Shown: positions 7,411-17,961 of the stretch, in pieces
Position numbering within the stretch: the first letter of the stretch is position 1
Layout of the letters: every line of letters begins with the position of its first letter
From: Dinoroseobacter sp049800775
GTDB lineage: Bacteria; Pseudomonadota; Alphaproteobacteria; Rhodobacterales; Rhodobacteraceae
Reading direction: 5' to 3'
Assembly: GCF_049800775.1 (NCBI RefSeq)
Contig: NZ_JBNAFR010000009.1
Span: forward strand, 62,001 to 126,000
DNA length: 64,000 nucleotides
The notes under the pieces: generated by a model
What the model was told of the DNA's origin: nothing
Databases searched by the model: none
What the model saw: only the letters and a program-made list of their open reading frames with translations
Made by a program: the position numbers and the translations under genes

Positions 7411-8120
7411 ACCCCGCGCGGGTGCCGATCCGTCCAGTAGAGCAAGCCGAGCCCGACCGCGCCCGCCGCGGCCAGGGCCGCGATGCCCGGCTGGCTGCTG
7501 CCATTGGCGATGACCACCGCAACCAGCGCCCAGATCACCGTGGCCGAGTATTCGGGCGTCTCGGGGCGTTTGGGCTGCACCCAGCGCGCGATGGCGAATG
7601 CCAGGGCCAGCGCGATCACCGCCCAGACCCCATCCCCGAACCACAGCCCATATCCCGCAGCCACCGTGGCCAGCGACACGCAGGAGGCTGCCGTCAGCCA
7701 TCCGGCATAGAGCGCGAGCGGCGTGCGCAGCCAGATCCGGTCACGGGACGGCGCCCGCAACAGCGCGACAATCGCCGGGATCAGCATCACGAAGATCAGA
7801 ACGAAGGCCCCCAGCGCCGAGCGCGTCGCCACAAACAACCAAGGCGTGCCCGCCGCGAGACTGACAATGAGCGGCCAGCGGACATGATCCCAATCCTGCG
7901 CCTGGGCCCGCCGGAACAGGCCGAACCCCGCAGAGGCCACCAGCCAGAGATAGATCACGCCCCAGATCGCGAAGGCGTAGCCCGCGGGCTGCACAGGTGG
8001 GTCGACCTGCGGCACCGGGAGCTGATCCGGGCGAAAGCCAGTGAAGGGCGGGCTGGCCAATGGCGAGAGCACGAAGGTCAGGGTGAGCAGGGCGACGAGA
8101 AGCGCGAGAGGTCTGAACAT
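7407..8120 (-). CDS. TspO/MBR-like tryptophan-containing membrane protein
   Basis: Integral membrane protein of 237 residues with seven predicted hydrophobic segments. After a signal-anchor-like first helix comes PAGYAFAIWGVIYLWL, the pattern typical of distant TspO/MBR-related proteins (Pro, Phe, Trp and Tyr in the second helix). Function in this subfamily is unknown; TspO proteins bind tetrapyrroles and cholesterol-like ligands. The ATG at 8120 is chosen because upstream in-frame sequence is Pro/Gly-rich. Its stop codon overlaps the hydrolase stop on the other strand within a CTAG palindrome. Confidence 0.7.
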   Translation of the reverse strand: MFRPLALLVALLTLTFVLSPLASPPFTGFRPDQLPVPQVDPPVQPAGYAFAIWGVIYLWLVASAGFGLFRRAQAQDWDHVRWPLIVSLAAGTPWLFVATRSALGAFVLIFVMLIPAIVALLRAPSRDRIWLRTPLALYAGWLTAASCVSLATVAAGYGLWFGDGVWAVIALALAFAIARWVQPKRPETPEYSATVIWALVAVVIANGSSQPGIAALAAAGAVGLGLLYWTDRHPRGV

Positions 8121-8331
8121 GCCACAGCTTATCCCGCCGCCCGGGCCGGGGTCCATCGCCCTGCGGCCCTCAGGACAGATCGCCGCCCGAAAAAGGGGTT
8201 TTCAAGGCCCGCGATATTTCCTATACGCGCGCATCCGCCTGACCTGCCCGCAGGGAGGGGGACGCTTATATGGGCCCTGCTGGACGACATCCCGGCTTGT
8301 GCCGTCACACAAACCTGAACAGGAGATCCCG

Positions 8332-8601
8332 ATGTCGATCACGATCGAAGAAAAGACACGCCTCATCAAGGAATACGCGACCAAGGAGGGCGACACCGGC
8401 TCTCCCGAGGTGCAAATCGCGATCCTGTCGAGCCGCATCTCGACCCTGACCGAGCACTTCAAGACCCACAAGAAGGACAACCACTCCCGTCGTGGCCTTC
8501 TCAAGCTCGTGGCCCAGCGCCGCAAGCTGCTGGACTATGTGCGCGGCAAGGACGAAGCGCGCTACCAGAAGCTGATCTCGTCCCTGGGTCTGCGCCGCTA
8601 A
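8332..8601 (+). CDS. rpsO: 30S ribosomal protein S15
   Basis: Primary 16S rRNA-binding protein of the small subunit platform, 89 residues, the standard length. Conserved blocks: EGDTGSPEVQIAILSSRI, LTEHFKTHKKDNHSRRGLL and the C-terminal RYQKLISSLGLRR. An AGGAG ribosome site lies seven bases before the ATG. It is followed by its own strong terminator, and pnp, normally the next gene, lies 2.4 kb further on behind three genes on the other strand. Confidence 0.98.
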   Translation: MSITIEEKTRLIKEYATKEGDTGSPEVQIAILSSRISTLTEHFKTHKKDNHSRRGLLKLVAQRRKLLDYVRGKDEARYQKLISSLGLRR

Positions 8602-8627
8602 GCGCACCAGCGACAGAACCGACCAAG

Positions 8628-8653
8628 GCCCGCTCGAAAGAGCGGGCTTTTTT
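8628..8653 (+). terminator. Rho-independent terminator of rpsO
   Basis: Perfect 8-bp stem GCCCGCTC/GAGCGGGC with GAAA tetraloop and six Ts, 27 nt after the rpsO stop. Confidence 0.95.
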
Positions 8654-8689
8654 GTGCCCGGATCATGTCGCGCGCCGCGCGGCGTCGGC

Positions 8690-9223
8690 TCAGACGGCGC
8701 GGTACATCAGCGTCGTGCCATGCAGGGTCTGTCCGTCCGGATCATAGGCATAGCCCGGGATCACGCCTGCCTTCTGGAACCCGACGCTGCCATAGAACAG
8801 CTCGGAGACATCGCCCGTGCGGGTATCCAGCGTCACGAGCGTCCTGCCCGCGCTGCGCGCCTCGGCGAGCGCTCTGTCCATCAGGGCGTGGCCCACGCGG
8901 CGGCGGCGGCTCTCGGGGTGGACCATCATCTTGGCGATCTCCGCGCGGTGCGGCTGGTTTTGAGGCATGGCCAGGATCACCTGCACGGTCCCGACGAGAC
9001 GTCTGCCGAGGTAGGCCCCCAGCAGCACACGCTCCCCGCTCGCTAGGGCCGCGCCGATATCGCGCCGCCAGAAGCGCTCCGCCTCCTCCTGGGTAATCGC
9101 CGCCAGAAACCCGATCGCCGCGCCCTCCTGCACACAGTCCCGCAGCAAGCCGCAGAGATCCTCGAACTGATGAACCAGATCGGCGGGTGAAATCGGGCGT
9201 ATGTCACATGTCTGGTCGGTCAT
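8690..9223 (-). CDS. GNAT family N-acetyltransferase
   Basis: Acetyl-CoA-dependent acetyltransferase of 177 residues. Motif A is IAKMMVHPESRRRRVGHALM (pyrophosphate loop RRRVGHA), followed by TLVTLDTRTGDVSELFYGSVGF, the usual beta5-alpha4 region. It begins with ATG at 9223 overlapping the stop of the XRE-cupin regulator gene (ATGA), so regulator and enzyme are translated from one message; the enzyme is presumably a target or effector of that regulator. Substrate unknown, though this GNAT group commonly acts on small amines or antibiotics. Confidence 0.88.
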   Translation of the reverse strand: MTDQTCDIRPISPADLVHQFEDLCGLLRDCVQEGAAIGFLAAITQEEAERFWRRDIGAALASGERVLLGAYLGRRLVGTVQVILAMPQNQPHRAEIAKMMVHPESRRRRVGHALMDRALAEARSAGRTLVTLDTRTGDVSELFYGSVGFQKAGVIPGYAYDPDGQTLHGTTLMYRAV

Positions 9224-9780
9224 GACAGCGCGATCACGTATTTGCAGGGGGCATGGCTGGTCTCGAAAACCGTCTCGCCGAACAGGACGTAGCGCAGGCA
9301 ATCGCCCGAACGCAGGCGATGGGGCGTGCCTTCGACCGTGATCGCCATCTCGCCCGACAGGACATAGACGTGATGCTCCTGCCCGGGGATGGCGGGGGCG
9401 TCATAGGCGATGCGCTGCCCCGCCTCCAATGTGCCTTCAATCAACTCGATGGACAGCGTCCCGTTCGGCGGCGACACGCTGCGGCGCTCAAAGCCATGCG
9501 TCGGATCCTGCCAGACCGCCTGATCCGCGCGTCTCATCACCGGCTGGAACCCCTGTTCCAAGGGCCCGAGCAGATGCGACATGGGCAGGGCATAGACCGT
9601 CGCCAGCCGCCCGAGGGTCTCGGCGGTTGGGCTCACTTCGGCGTTTTCGATGCGCGACAGGCTGGCCCGGCTCACGCCGCTGCGGTCGGCAAGTCTGGCA
9701 AGGGTGAGGCCGTGGCGGTCCCGCAGATCGCGCAGATGGCTGGCCAGCCGGGTTGTTTCGGAAGACGTCTCGAATCTCAT
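9220..9780 (-). CDS. XRE family regulator with C-terminal cupin sensor domain
   Basis: A 186-residue repressor-like protein: helix-turn-helix at about residues 15-70 (LRDLRDRHGLTLARLADRSG, SRASLSRIENAEVSPTAET) and a cupin domain at about 110-183 (GQEHHVYVLSGEMAITVEG, LRSGDCLRYVLFGE). Such XRE-cupin proteins sense small ligands. The gene is coupled to the downstream GNAT gene. An imperfect palindrome covers its start codon, which suggests autorepression. Confidence 0.92.
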   Translation of the reverse strand: MRFETSSETTRLASHLRDLRDRHGLTLARLADRSGVSRASLSRIENAEVSPTAETLGRLATVYALPMSHLLGPLEQGFQPVMRRADQAVWQDPTHGFERRSVSPPNGTLSIELIEGTLEAGQRIAYDAPAIPGQEHHVYVLSGEMAITVEGTPHRLRSGDCLRYVLFGETVFETSHAPCKYVIALS

Positions 9781-9809
9781 ATCCGAGATTTATCCCAAAT
9801 TCGGGATAT
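9779..9809 (-). promoter_or_regulatory. Palindromic operator candidate over the XRE-cupin start codon
   Basis: ATATCCGA (9779-9786) and TCGGGATAT (9801-9809) form an imperfect inverted repeat with a central TTTATCCCAAA; its left edge lies inside the ATG (9778-9780). The AT-rich block stands out from the GC-rich surroundings. Confidence 0.5.
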
Positions 9810-9858
9810 CAGGCAAGATCCGATGCGGCAGCTGCGCAGGGAACGCCCAGCGCGCGCG

Positions 9859-10776
9859 TCAGGGCGGGCCGCTCAGGTCCAGATCCGCCACCAGCGGGTA
9901 ATGATCCGTCGGCCACTCGCCCTCGAATTGCTGGCGCAGGACCACCGGCGGGCCAAGCGCCGCCACCGGACCGGCCAGCGCGATATGGTCGATCGCGCCA
10001 AAGAGGTTGAGACCCCGGTTGAAATGATACGTCGCGCCCGCGACCGGCAGGAAATCCCAGCCCGCCGCCTCAAGGATCTCGACCGTGGTTGCCCCCAGCC
10101 GCGCATTCAGATCCCCGACCAGCACCACCCGCTCCCCCGCCGCGAGCGGTGCGGCCAGTCGTTCGGCCACCAGCGCTGCCGAGAGCCGCCGGTTCGAGCC
10201 GCTCTTGAACTCGAAATGGACATTGACCACGCGCAGCTCTTCGCCGCTTTGCAGATCGCGGAACCGCGCCCAGGAGGCAAAGGCGGGCCAGGACCCGTTG
10301 AAGGTCCGCGAATAGATCACGTCCGGTGTGTCCGAGAAGAAGAACCAGCCCTCCTCCAGCGGTACGAGCCGGTCCGCGCGGTAAAAGATCGGCTGGGTTT
10401 GGGGGACCTGCCGCCAATCGCCATGGTGGGTCGCCGCATAGCCCGGGTTTTCCGCCAGCAGCCAGTCGCGGGCCAGATTGACACTGCCATCCGAGCCGTT
10501 CTGAAAGCTCTCCATCTCCTGAAAGGCCACGAGATCCGCATCCAAAGCCTTGAAGGCCGCATCGAGCGGGCGCTTGCGCCGCTCCCAATCGCCGCGAGAC
10601 CAGGGCCCGTCGGCCTGCGACAGAACGATGTAATGCACGTTGTAGCTGGCCAGCCGCAGCGCATCGGCCGGAGCCCCGGCCAAGGACGCCGTGCCCGAAT
10701 GGCGCCAGACCTGGGCACAGGCCGCCAGCGCCAATCCCACCAACCCAAAGACCAGCCCTTTCAAAACCCGCCGCAT
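9859..10776 (-). CDS. Endonuclease/exonuclease/phosphatase family lipoprotein
   Basis: A 305-residue EEP-superfamily metal-dependent phosphodiesterase or nuclease exported as a lipoprotein. The signal sequence ends in the lipobox LAAC with Cys20. Catalytic blocks: LRLASYNVHYI (Asn), LVAFQEME (Mg-binding Glu), VLVGDLNARLG (Asp-x-Asn) and the terminal WPTDHYPLVADL (Asp-His). Being membrane-anchored outside the cytosol, it probably works on extracellular nucleic acid, phospholipid or inositol phosphates. It lies antisense between rpsO and pnp. Confidence 0.88.
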   Translation of the reverse strand: MRRVLKGLVFGLVGLALAACAQVWRHSGTASLAGAPADALRLASYNVHYIVLSQADGPWSRGDWERRKRPLDAAFKALDADLVAFQEMESFQNGSDGSVNLARDWLLAENPGYAATHHGDWRQVPQTQPIFYRADRLVPLEEGWFFFSDTPDVIYSRTFNGSWPAFASWARFRDLQSGEELRVVNVHFEFKSGSNRRLSAALVAERLAAPLAAGERVVLVGDLNARLGATTVEILEAAGWDFLPVAGATYHFNRGLNLFGAIDHIALAGPVAALGPPVVLRQQFEGEWPTDHYPLVADLDLSGPP

Positions 10777-10929
10777 CGCCGCTCCCTTTTGTGCCGCTGC
10801 CTACGGCGAAAATACCGCATCCTGTTAGCGCGCAAAGATTGCCGGTTTTCTTGGCGACACAAAACGTGTATCTGCCGCGCATCTGAGACGTGACGCTCGG
10901 ACCCCGGCGTGATGCGAAGGACAGGGGTC

Positions 10930-10984
10930 GGCGGCAATGGGGCCGCCACATGAACGGGAGACCCGGAAGGCCGGGAGTGCTCCC
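10930..10984 (+). promoter_or_regulatory. Two consecutive hairpins in the pnp leader
   Basis: Hairpin 1 is GGCGGC (10930-10935) with GCCGCC (10942-10947). Hairpin 2 is nested: GGGAG (10956-10960) with CTCCC (10980-10984) enclosing CCCGG (10962-10966), loop AAGG, CCGGG (10971-10975). Both lie just before the pnp start at 11000. In Escherichia coli pnp is autoregulated through an RNase III-cleaved leader hairpin; equivalence here is inferred. Confidence 0.5.
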
Positions 10985-10999
10985 CTACAGGAAAAACAG

Positions 11000-13135
<2,136 letters not shown>

Positions 13136-13162
13136 GCGGCCCTGCCTTTGCGAGACTGCGAG

Positions 13163-13196
13163 CACCCCCGGCCCCCTGCCGGGGGTGTTTGCTTTT
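13163..13196 (+). terminator. Terminator of pnp
   Basis: Perfect 10-bp stem CACCCCCGGC/GCCGGGGGTG with loop CCCCT, followed by the T-rich TTTGCTTTT, 28 nt after the pnp stop. Confidence 0.85.
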
Positions 13197-13297
13197 GCGG
13201 CCTTGGGCCTTGGCGGCCCTGCCCCGATGGTTCATGTTGCAGATCCGGGATCGGCCCTTGTCGATCTATCCTTTTGATTCATCGCTTGAGTGCCCCA

Positions 13298-15742
13298 ATG
13301 CCGACGACCCTCCCCCCTGTACCGCAGGCGCGCCCCACCGATACGTTCCGAGCGGCTCTTCTGGTCTTTGCACTGGCGCTCTTGGCGGCCCTCTGGGCGG
13401 TTCAGGCCGCAGCCCAGTCGACCTTCCCGATCCCCGGGATCGGCGGCAGCAGCACCAGCGAGCCCGCGGCCAGTGACGCGCCAGAGCCGGAGCCGACGCC
13501 GCAGGACCCCACTCAGGCCCTGATCGATATCCTGCAGGATGATGCGGCGCGCGCCGCCCTGATCGCCCAGCTGGAACAGGCGGCAGGCGAAAGCCCGCCT
13601 GTGGATGAAACCCAGGGCGGCGCAGGCCCACGCAGCGCGGTTTCCCCCTCCGAGGTCGCTCCACCGACGACGACGAGCACCGCGCCAGAGGGGAATTTCT
13701 CTACACGGCTGGTGCATCAGCTGCGCACCGAAGTGGCGTCGGATGTGCGTGATTTCGTGGCCCGGGTGAACCGGATCCCGACGACCCTGATGCTCGCACT
13801 GCGGGGGTTCGAAACCGAGATCATCCTCTCGGTGATCCGCGATCTGGCCGAGGCGGTGCTCATCAGTTACGCCGCGCTTATCGCGCTGCGCCTGGCAACG
13901 CGGCCCATGCTGCGCGCCCTGGGACGGCGCGCCATCAGCGCCAACTGGTTCTACCGGCTCATCCTGCGGCTGGTCGGCACCGCAATCATTACCCTCGCCA
14001 TCCCCATTGCCGGGGTGATCGGCGTCACCGCGGTGACATTCCTGATGGAAAACGGCGAAGGCGGCGCGACCTTCAGCACCGCGCAGACCGCCTTTTTCGC
14101 GGCCTTTGTGCTGGTCGAGACGCTCAAGATCCCGTCGCGCTTTGTCCTGACACCCCGGTCCAGAGACCTTCGCCTGATCGCGGTCGGAGACAAGGCAGCA
14201 CGCCGGATGCAGCGCATGCTGGCCTTTGCCATCGGACTGGCCGGGTACGGGCAGCTGGTGGCCGTGCCGGTGGTCACCGCCGAGACATCGATCTTCATCG
14301 GACGGGCGGTTTCGACCCTGCTGGGCGCGGTGGTGATCCTCTATCTGCTTATCGTTGTGCTGCGCTATCGCAAGGCTGTGGCGAAATGGTTGACCCGGAA
14401 TTCCGAGGAGGACGCCACGCTGGACGAGGTGTTGGCCTTCTTCGCCATCCGCTGGCATTGGCCGGTGCTACTCTATCTCGGCTATCTGCTGACCGTCGTG
14501 CTGACTCGACCGGGCAATGTTCTGGGCCCACTGGCCATTGATACGGTCAAGGTTCTGGCGATCATCGCAGCGGGAGGGACGGCAACAGCCCTCGCCCGCC
14601 GCGCCACCCGGCGTCGTGTGCGCCTGCCCCAGATGGTCGACAGCCGCCTGCCCCTTCTGGCGGGGCGGCTCAACCGGCTGCTGCCTGCCACGTTGATCGT
14701 GATCCGGATCGGTATCGTGGCGGTGGTCGTGCTCGGCGTGCTCGATGTGCTGGGTGGTTTCGATCTGAGCGGATATCTCGCCTCAGCGGCCGGGGCGAAC
14801 TTCATCAGCGCCCTCTTCGGTGTGGCCTTTGCGACGATCCTCGTGACGCTGGTCTATCTGGCGATTTCGTCCTGGGTGGATTACCAGCTCAACCCGTTTG
14901 TCGGCACCGCCCCGACGCCGCGCATGATCACCCTGCTCACACTGCTGCGTAACGCGGTGACCATCGTGTTGGTGATTTTCGGAGCGATGTTCACCTTGTC
15001 CGAGCTGGGCCTGAATATCGGCCCGCTTCTGGCCTCTGCCGGGGTGCTGGGGCTCGCCATCTCCTTCGGCGCGCAGAAGCTCGTCGAGGATATCATCACC
15101 GGCGTCTTCATCCAGTTCGAGAACGCGATGAATGTCGGGGACGTGGTGGATGTGGGCGGCGTGGTCGGCGCGGTCGAAAAGCTCACCGTGCGCTCGGTCA
15201 CCCTGCGTGACGTGCAAGGGGTCGTCCATATGATCCCCTTCTCCTCGGCCTCGATGATCTCGAACTACATGCGCGAGTTCTCGTTTTACGTCTGCGATAT
15301 GGGCGTGGCCTATCGCGAGGATATCGAGGTCTCGAAACAGGCGATGTTCGACGCGTTCGAAGAGCTGCGCGCAGATCCCGAACAGGGGGCCTTCCTGCTG
15401 GGGGATCTGGAATGGTTCGGCCTGAATTCCTTTGGTGACAGCGCGATCGTGCTGCGCGCGCGGATCAAGACCCAGCCGGGCAAGCAATGGGGCGTGGGGC
15501 GGGCCTACAACCTGATCCTCAAGCGGATCTTCGACGAACGCGGGATCGAGATCCCCTTCCCGCATCAGACGATCTATTTCGGCGAGGATCGCAAGGGCAA
15601 GGCCCCGCCGGTGCATGTGATGATGCAGACAAGCAGCCCCGAAGCTTCGCAGGCCCATCCGGTGGCCGATGCGGTCCCCGATGCCAGCGGGCCGCAAGTG
15701 CTGGACGTGCCCGCCAGCGATGGCGACGATCCGGGACGGTAA
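13298..15742 (+). CDS. Large MscS family mechanosensitive channel
   Basis: An 814-residue inner-membrane channel protein. An N-terminal signal/anchor (ALLVFALALLAALWAVQAAAQS) precedes a Pro/Ser/Asp-rich periplasmic stretch, then about ten hydrophobic helices. The MscS core starts near residue 570: pore helix LLASAGVLGLAISFGAQKLV, then IQFENAMNVGDVV and the beta domain VVGAVEKLTVRSVTLRD, RDVQGVVHMIP. The long N-terminal membrane region resembles the YbdG/MscM-like expanded members. A start at 13298 is chosen for its hydrophobic leader; a weak upstream alternative exists at 13148. It follows the pnp terminator and has no obvious partner. Confidence 0.9.
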   Translation: MPTTLPPVPQARPTDTFRAALLVFALALLAALWAVQAAAQSTFPIPGIGGSSTSEPAASDAPEPEPTPQDPTQALIDILQDDAARAALIAQLEQAAGESPPVDETQGGAGPRSAVSPSEVAPPTTTSTAPEGNFSTRLVHQLRTEVASDVRDFVARVNRIPTTLMLALRGFETEIILSVIRDLAEAVLISYAALIALRLATRPMLRALGRRAISANWFYRLILRLVGTAIITLAIPIAGVIGVTAVTFLMENGEGGATFSTAQTAFFAAFVLVETLKIPSRFVLTPRSRDLRLIAVGDKAARRMQRMLAFAIGLAGYGQLVAVPVVTAETSIFIGRAVSTLLGAVVILYLLIVVLRYRKAVAKWLTRNSEEDATLDEVLAFFAIRWHWPVLLYLGYLLTVVLTRPGNVLGPLAIDTVKVLAIIAAGGTATALARRATRRRVRLPQMVDSRLPLLAGRLNRLLPATLIVIRIGIVAVVVLGVLDVLGGFDLSGYLASAAGANFISALFGVAFATILVTLVYLAISSWVDYQLNPFVGTAPTPRMITLLTLLRNAVTIVLVIFGAMFTLSELGLNIGPLLASAGVLGLAISFGAQKLVEDIITGVFIQFENAMNVGDVVDVGGVVGAVEKLTVRSVTLRDVQGVVHMIPFSSASMISNYMREFSFYVCDMGVAYREDIEVSKQAMFDAFEELRADPEQGAFLLGDLEWFGLNSFGDSAIVLRARIKTQPGKQWGVGRAYNLILKRIFDERGIEIPFPHQTIYFGEDRKGKAPPVHVMMQTSSPEASQAHPVADAVPDASGPQVLDVPASDGDDPGR

Positions 15743-15793
15743 CCCGCCCCGGACCGAGCGCCCCCACCACGGGACGACAGGACGTCTGCGGGG

Positions 15794-16312
15794 CTAGGCC
15801 CGGAAGTCCAGAATGGGCTGCGAGGTGTCGATCCCCGCATCCTCAAGCGCTTGCTGCAAGAGGCTGCTGAAATCCGTATCCGCGTCGGTCTCGGAGGCCT
15901 CTTCCTCCAACTGTTCGACAATGGATTGCAGGGTCTGGACCGCGGCACTGTCCGGGCCCTTCGACCCTTGCGCCCCCCCGGGACCGCCGCCTCCGCCACC
16001 GCCGGGGGGCGGACCGCCCGCGCCACCGGGTCCACCGCCGCCGCCGGCGGGCTTGCCCGCAATCCCGGCCTGCGCGGCCAGTTCACGGGCATCGAATCCG
16101 GCAGATCCGAGTGCCTCGGTCAGCGCGGCGCCGCGCTGGATCTCGAGATCCCGGATCCCTTCGACGAGGCTCCGGGCGTCCTCATCGGACAGTGTCTCTG
16201 CGTCGTAGTTCGACAAGAGATCGTCCAAGCCTTGCTGTTGCGTCTCGGACAGGGGTTTGGCCCCCAAACTCGCGCTTGGGGAAGGTGGCACACCACCTTG
16301 AACAGACAGCAT
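15794..16312 (-). CDS. Hypothetical protein with Gly/Pro-rich linker
   Basis: No family recognised. The 172-residue product has three parts: an N-terminal segment with SETQQQGLDDLLSNYDAETL and SDEDARSLVEGIRDL (helical, acidic), a 40-residue linker built almost only of glycine, proline and alanine (about residues 85-125), and an acidic C-terminus with LQSIVEQLEEE and TDFSSLLQQALEDAGID. The ATG has an AAGGAG site at good spacing, so it is likely expressed. No signal peptide is evident. The arrangement of two helical ends joined by a flexible spacer suggests a scaffold, but nothing more can be said. Confidence 0.65.
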   Translation of the reverse strand: MLSVQGGVPPSPSASLGAKPLSETQQQGLDDLLSNYDAETLSDEDARSLVEGIRDLEIQRGAALTEALGSAGFDARELAAQAGIAGKPAGGGGGPGGAGGPPPGGGGGGGPGGAQGSKGPDSAAVQTLQSIVEQLEEEASETDADTDFSSLLQQALEDAGIDTSQPILDFRA

Positions 16313-16449
16313 GGGCCGTCTCCTTCTGCTGGCCCGCCGGGGCTGGTCGGGCCCCCTCGGGATAGGCAGAAAGCCTTGCAAAAGGCCTAGGCGCGTCCGG
16401 CGAAATGCGCCGTATTCATGTTGAATTTGCGGATTTTCCGAGGCACCGC

Positions 16450-17961
16450 TCAAGAGAACGCGTCGGCGAACTGGTCCCGCAGGACGTTCTTCTGGACCTT
16501 GCCCATGGTGTTGCGCGGCAGCGCGTCCATCACCACCAGCTTGCGCGGCTGCTTGAACCGGGCGAGCTCGGTCGTGATCTGGTCGGCCACGGCTTCCAGA
16601 TCGATCTCCGCCCCGCCCCGGGGCACGAGCACGCCCACGACGCTCTCGCCGAAATCCGGATGGGGCACGCCGATCACCGCGGATTCCAGAACGCCCGGCG
16701 CTTGATCCAGAGCCAGCTCCACCTCCTTGGGGTAGATGTTGTAGCCCCCGGAAATGATCAGGTCCTTGCCGCGCCCGACGATCTGCACATAGCCCTGGTC
16801 ATCGATCAGCCCGAGATCGCCGGTGATGAAGAACCCGTCCGCGCGCAGCTCGGCGGCGGTCTTCTCCGGCATCTGCCAGTAGCCCTGAAAGACATTGGGC
16901 CCGCGCACTTCGATCTGGCCGATCTCGCCCTGGGCCAGCTCGGCCCCGGTCTCGGGATCGGTGATCTTGAGCTCGATCCCCGGCAGTGGATGGCCAACCG
17001 TGCCCGCGCGGCGCGCGCCGTCATAGGGGTTCGAGGTGTTCATGTTGGTCTCGGTCATGCCGTAGCGTTCGAGGATCCGGTGCCCGGTGCGGTCCTCGAA
17101 CTCCCGGTGGGTCTCCGCCAGGAGAGGGGCAGAGCCGGACACGAAAAGCCGCATATGAGCGACCAGATCCTTGTTGAACCGCGCATCGGCCAGAAGCCGC
17201 GTGTAGAAGGTCGGCACCCCCATCATCGAGGTGGCGCGCGGCAGGGCGGCGATCATGGCATCCGTGTCGAATTTCGGCAGGAAGATCATCGATCCGCCCG
17301 CCAGCAACGTGATGTTCGTCGCCACGAACAGCCCATGGGTATGGAAAATCGGCAGGGCATGGAGCAGCGTGTCCTCCGCCGTGAAGCGCCAGTAGTCGAT
17401 CAGCACCTCGGCATTGGACAGCAGGTTCTCCTGGCTCAGCATCGCGCCCTTGGACCGGCCCGTCGTGCCCGAGGTGTAGAGAAACGCCGCCAGATCCTCC
17501 CGCGTGCGGGGCACGGTTTCGAAACTGGCCGGGGCTTGCGCGGCGGCATCGGCAAAGCTGCCCTCGCCCGCGCCCCCCAGGGTCAGAAGGGCTGCGCCCG
17601 CCTCGGCGGCGACGGGGGCAAGCCCGGCCTCGGCCCGGGGGTCGCACAGCACGAGTTTCGCCCCGGAATTGCCGACGAAGTAGCTGACCTCCGCCGGGGT
17701 ATAGGCGGTGTTTAGCGGCAGGAAGACGATCCCCGCCTGCACACAGGCCGCATAGACCGCCAGCGCCTCTGGGGATTTCTCGACCTGCACCGCGAGCCGG
17801 TCTCCGGGGGCGAGCCCCTGCCCCGTCAGCGTTGCCGCGTACCGGGCGGCCAGGGCCACGAAATCCCCATGGCTCAGGGTGCTGCCATCGGGCAGGTGGA
17901 GGAACGGCGCTGCGCTCCCGACATGGGCACCGAACAGGGCGTCATACAGCGGATTGGTCAT
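16450..17961 (-). CDS. matB: Malonyl-CoA synthetase (malonate--CoA ligase)
   Basis: ANL-superfamily acyl-CoA ligase of 503 residues, the length of MatB. It activates malonate with ATP and CoA to malonyl-CoA. Motifs: AMP-binding P-loop FLYTSGTTGRSKGAML near residue 150, ERYGMTETNMNTSNPYDG (A5, with the TETNMN seen in MatB), FFITGDLGLIDDQGYV, GRGKDLIISGGYNIYPKEVE and the C-terminal lysine in NTMGKVQKN. Its ATG overlaps the stop of the decarboxylase gene (ATGA). Last gene of the malonate operon; no terminator is obvious behind it. Confidence 0.93.
   Translation of the reverse strand: MTNPLYDALFGAHVGSAAPFLHLPDGSTLSHGDFVALAARYAATLTGQGLAPGDRLAVQVEKSPEALAVYAACVQAGIVFLPLNTAYTPAEVSYFVGNSGAKLVLCDPRAEAGLAPVAAEAGAALLTLGGAGEGSFADAAAQAPASFETVPRTREDLAAFLYTSGTTGRSKGAMLSQENLLSNAEVLIDYWRFTAEDTLLHALPIFHTHGLFVATNITLLAGGSMIFLPKFDTDAMIAALPRATSMMGVPTFYTRLLADARFNKDLVAHMRLFVSGSAPLLAETHREFEDRTGHRILERYGMTETNMNTSNPYDGARRAGTVGHPLPGIELKITDPETGAELAQGEIGQIEVRGPNVFQGYWQMPEKTAAELRADGFFITGDLGLIDDQGYVQIVGRGKDLIISGGYNIYPKEVELALDQAPGVLESAVIGVPHPDFGESVVGVLVPRGGAEIDLEAVADQITTELARFKQPRKLVVMDALPRNTMGKVQKNVLRDQFADAFS

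Noticed and set aside
16015..16065. Short tandem repeats as a CRISPR or minisatellite
   Set aside because: This is the Gly/Pro-coding linker of the hypothetical protein; there are no spacers or constant repeats.
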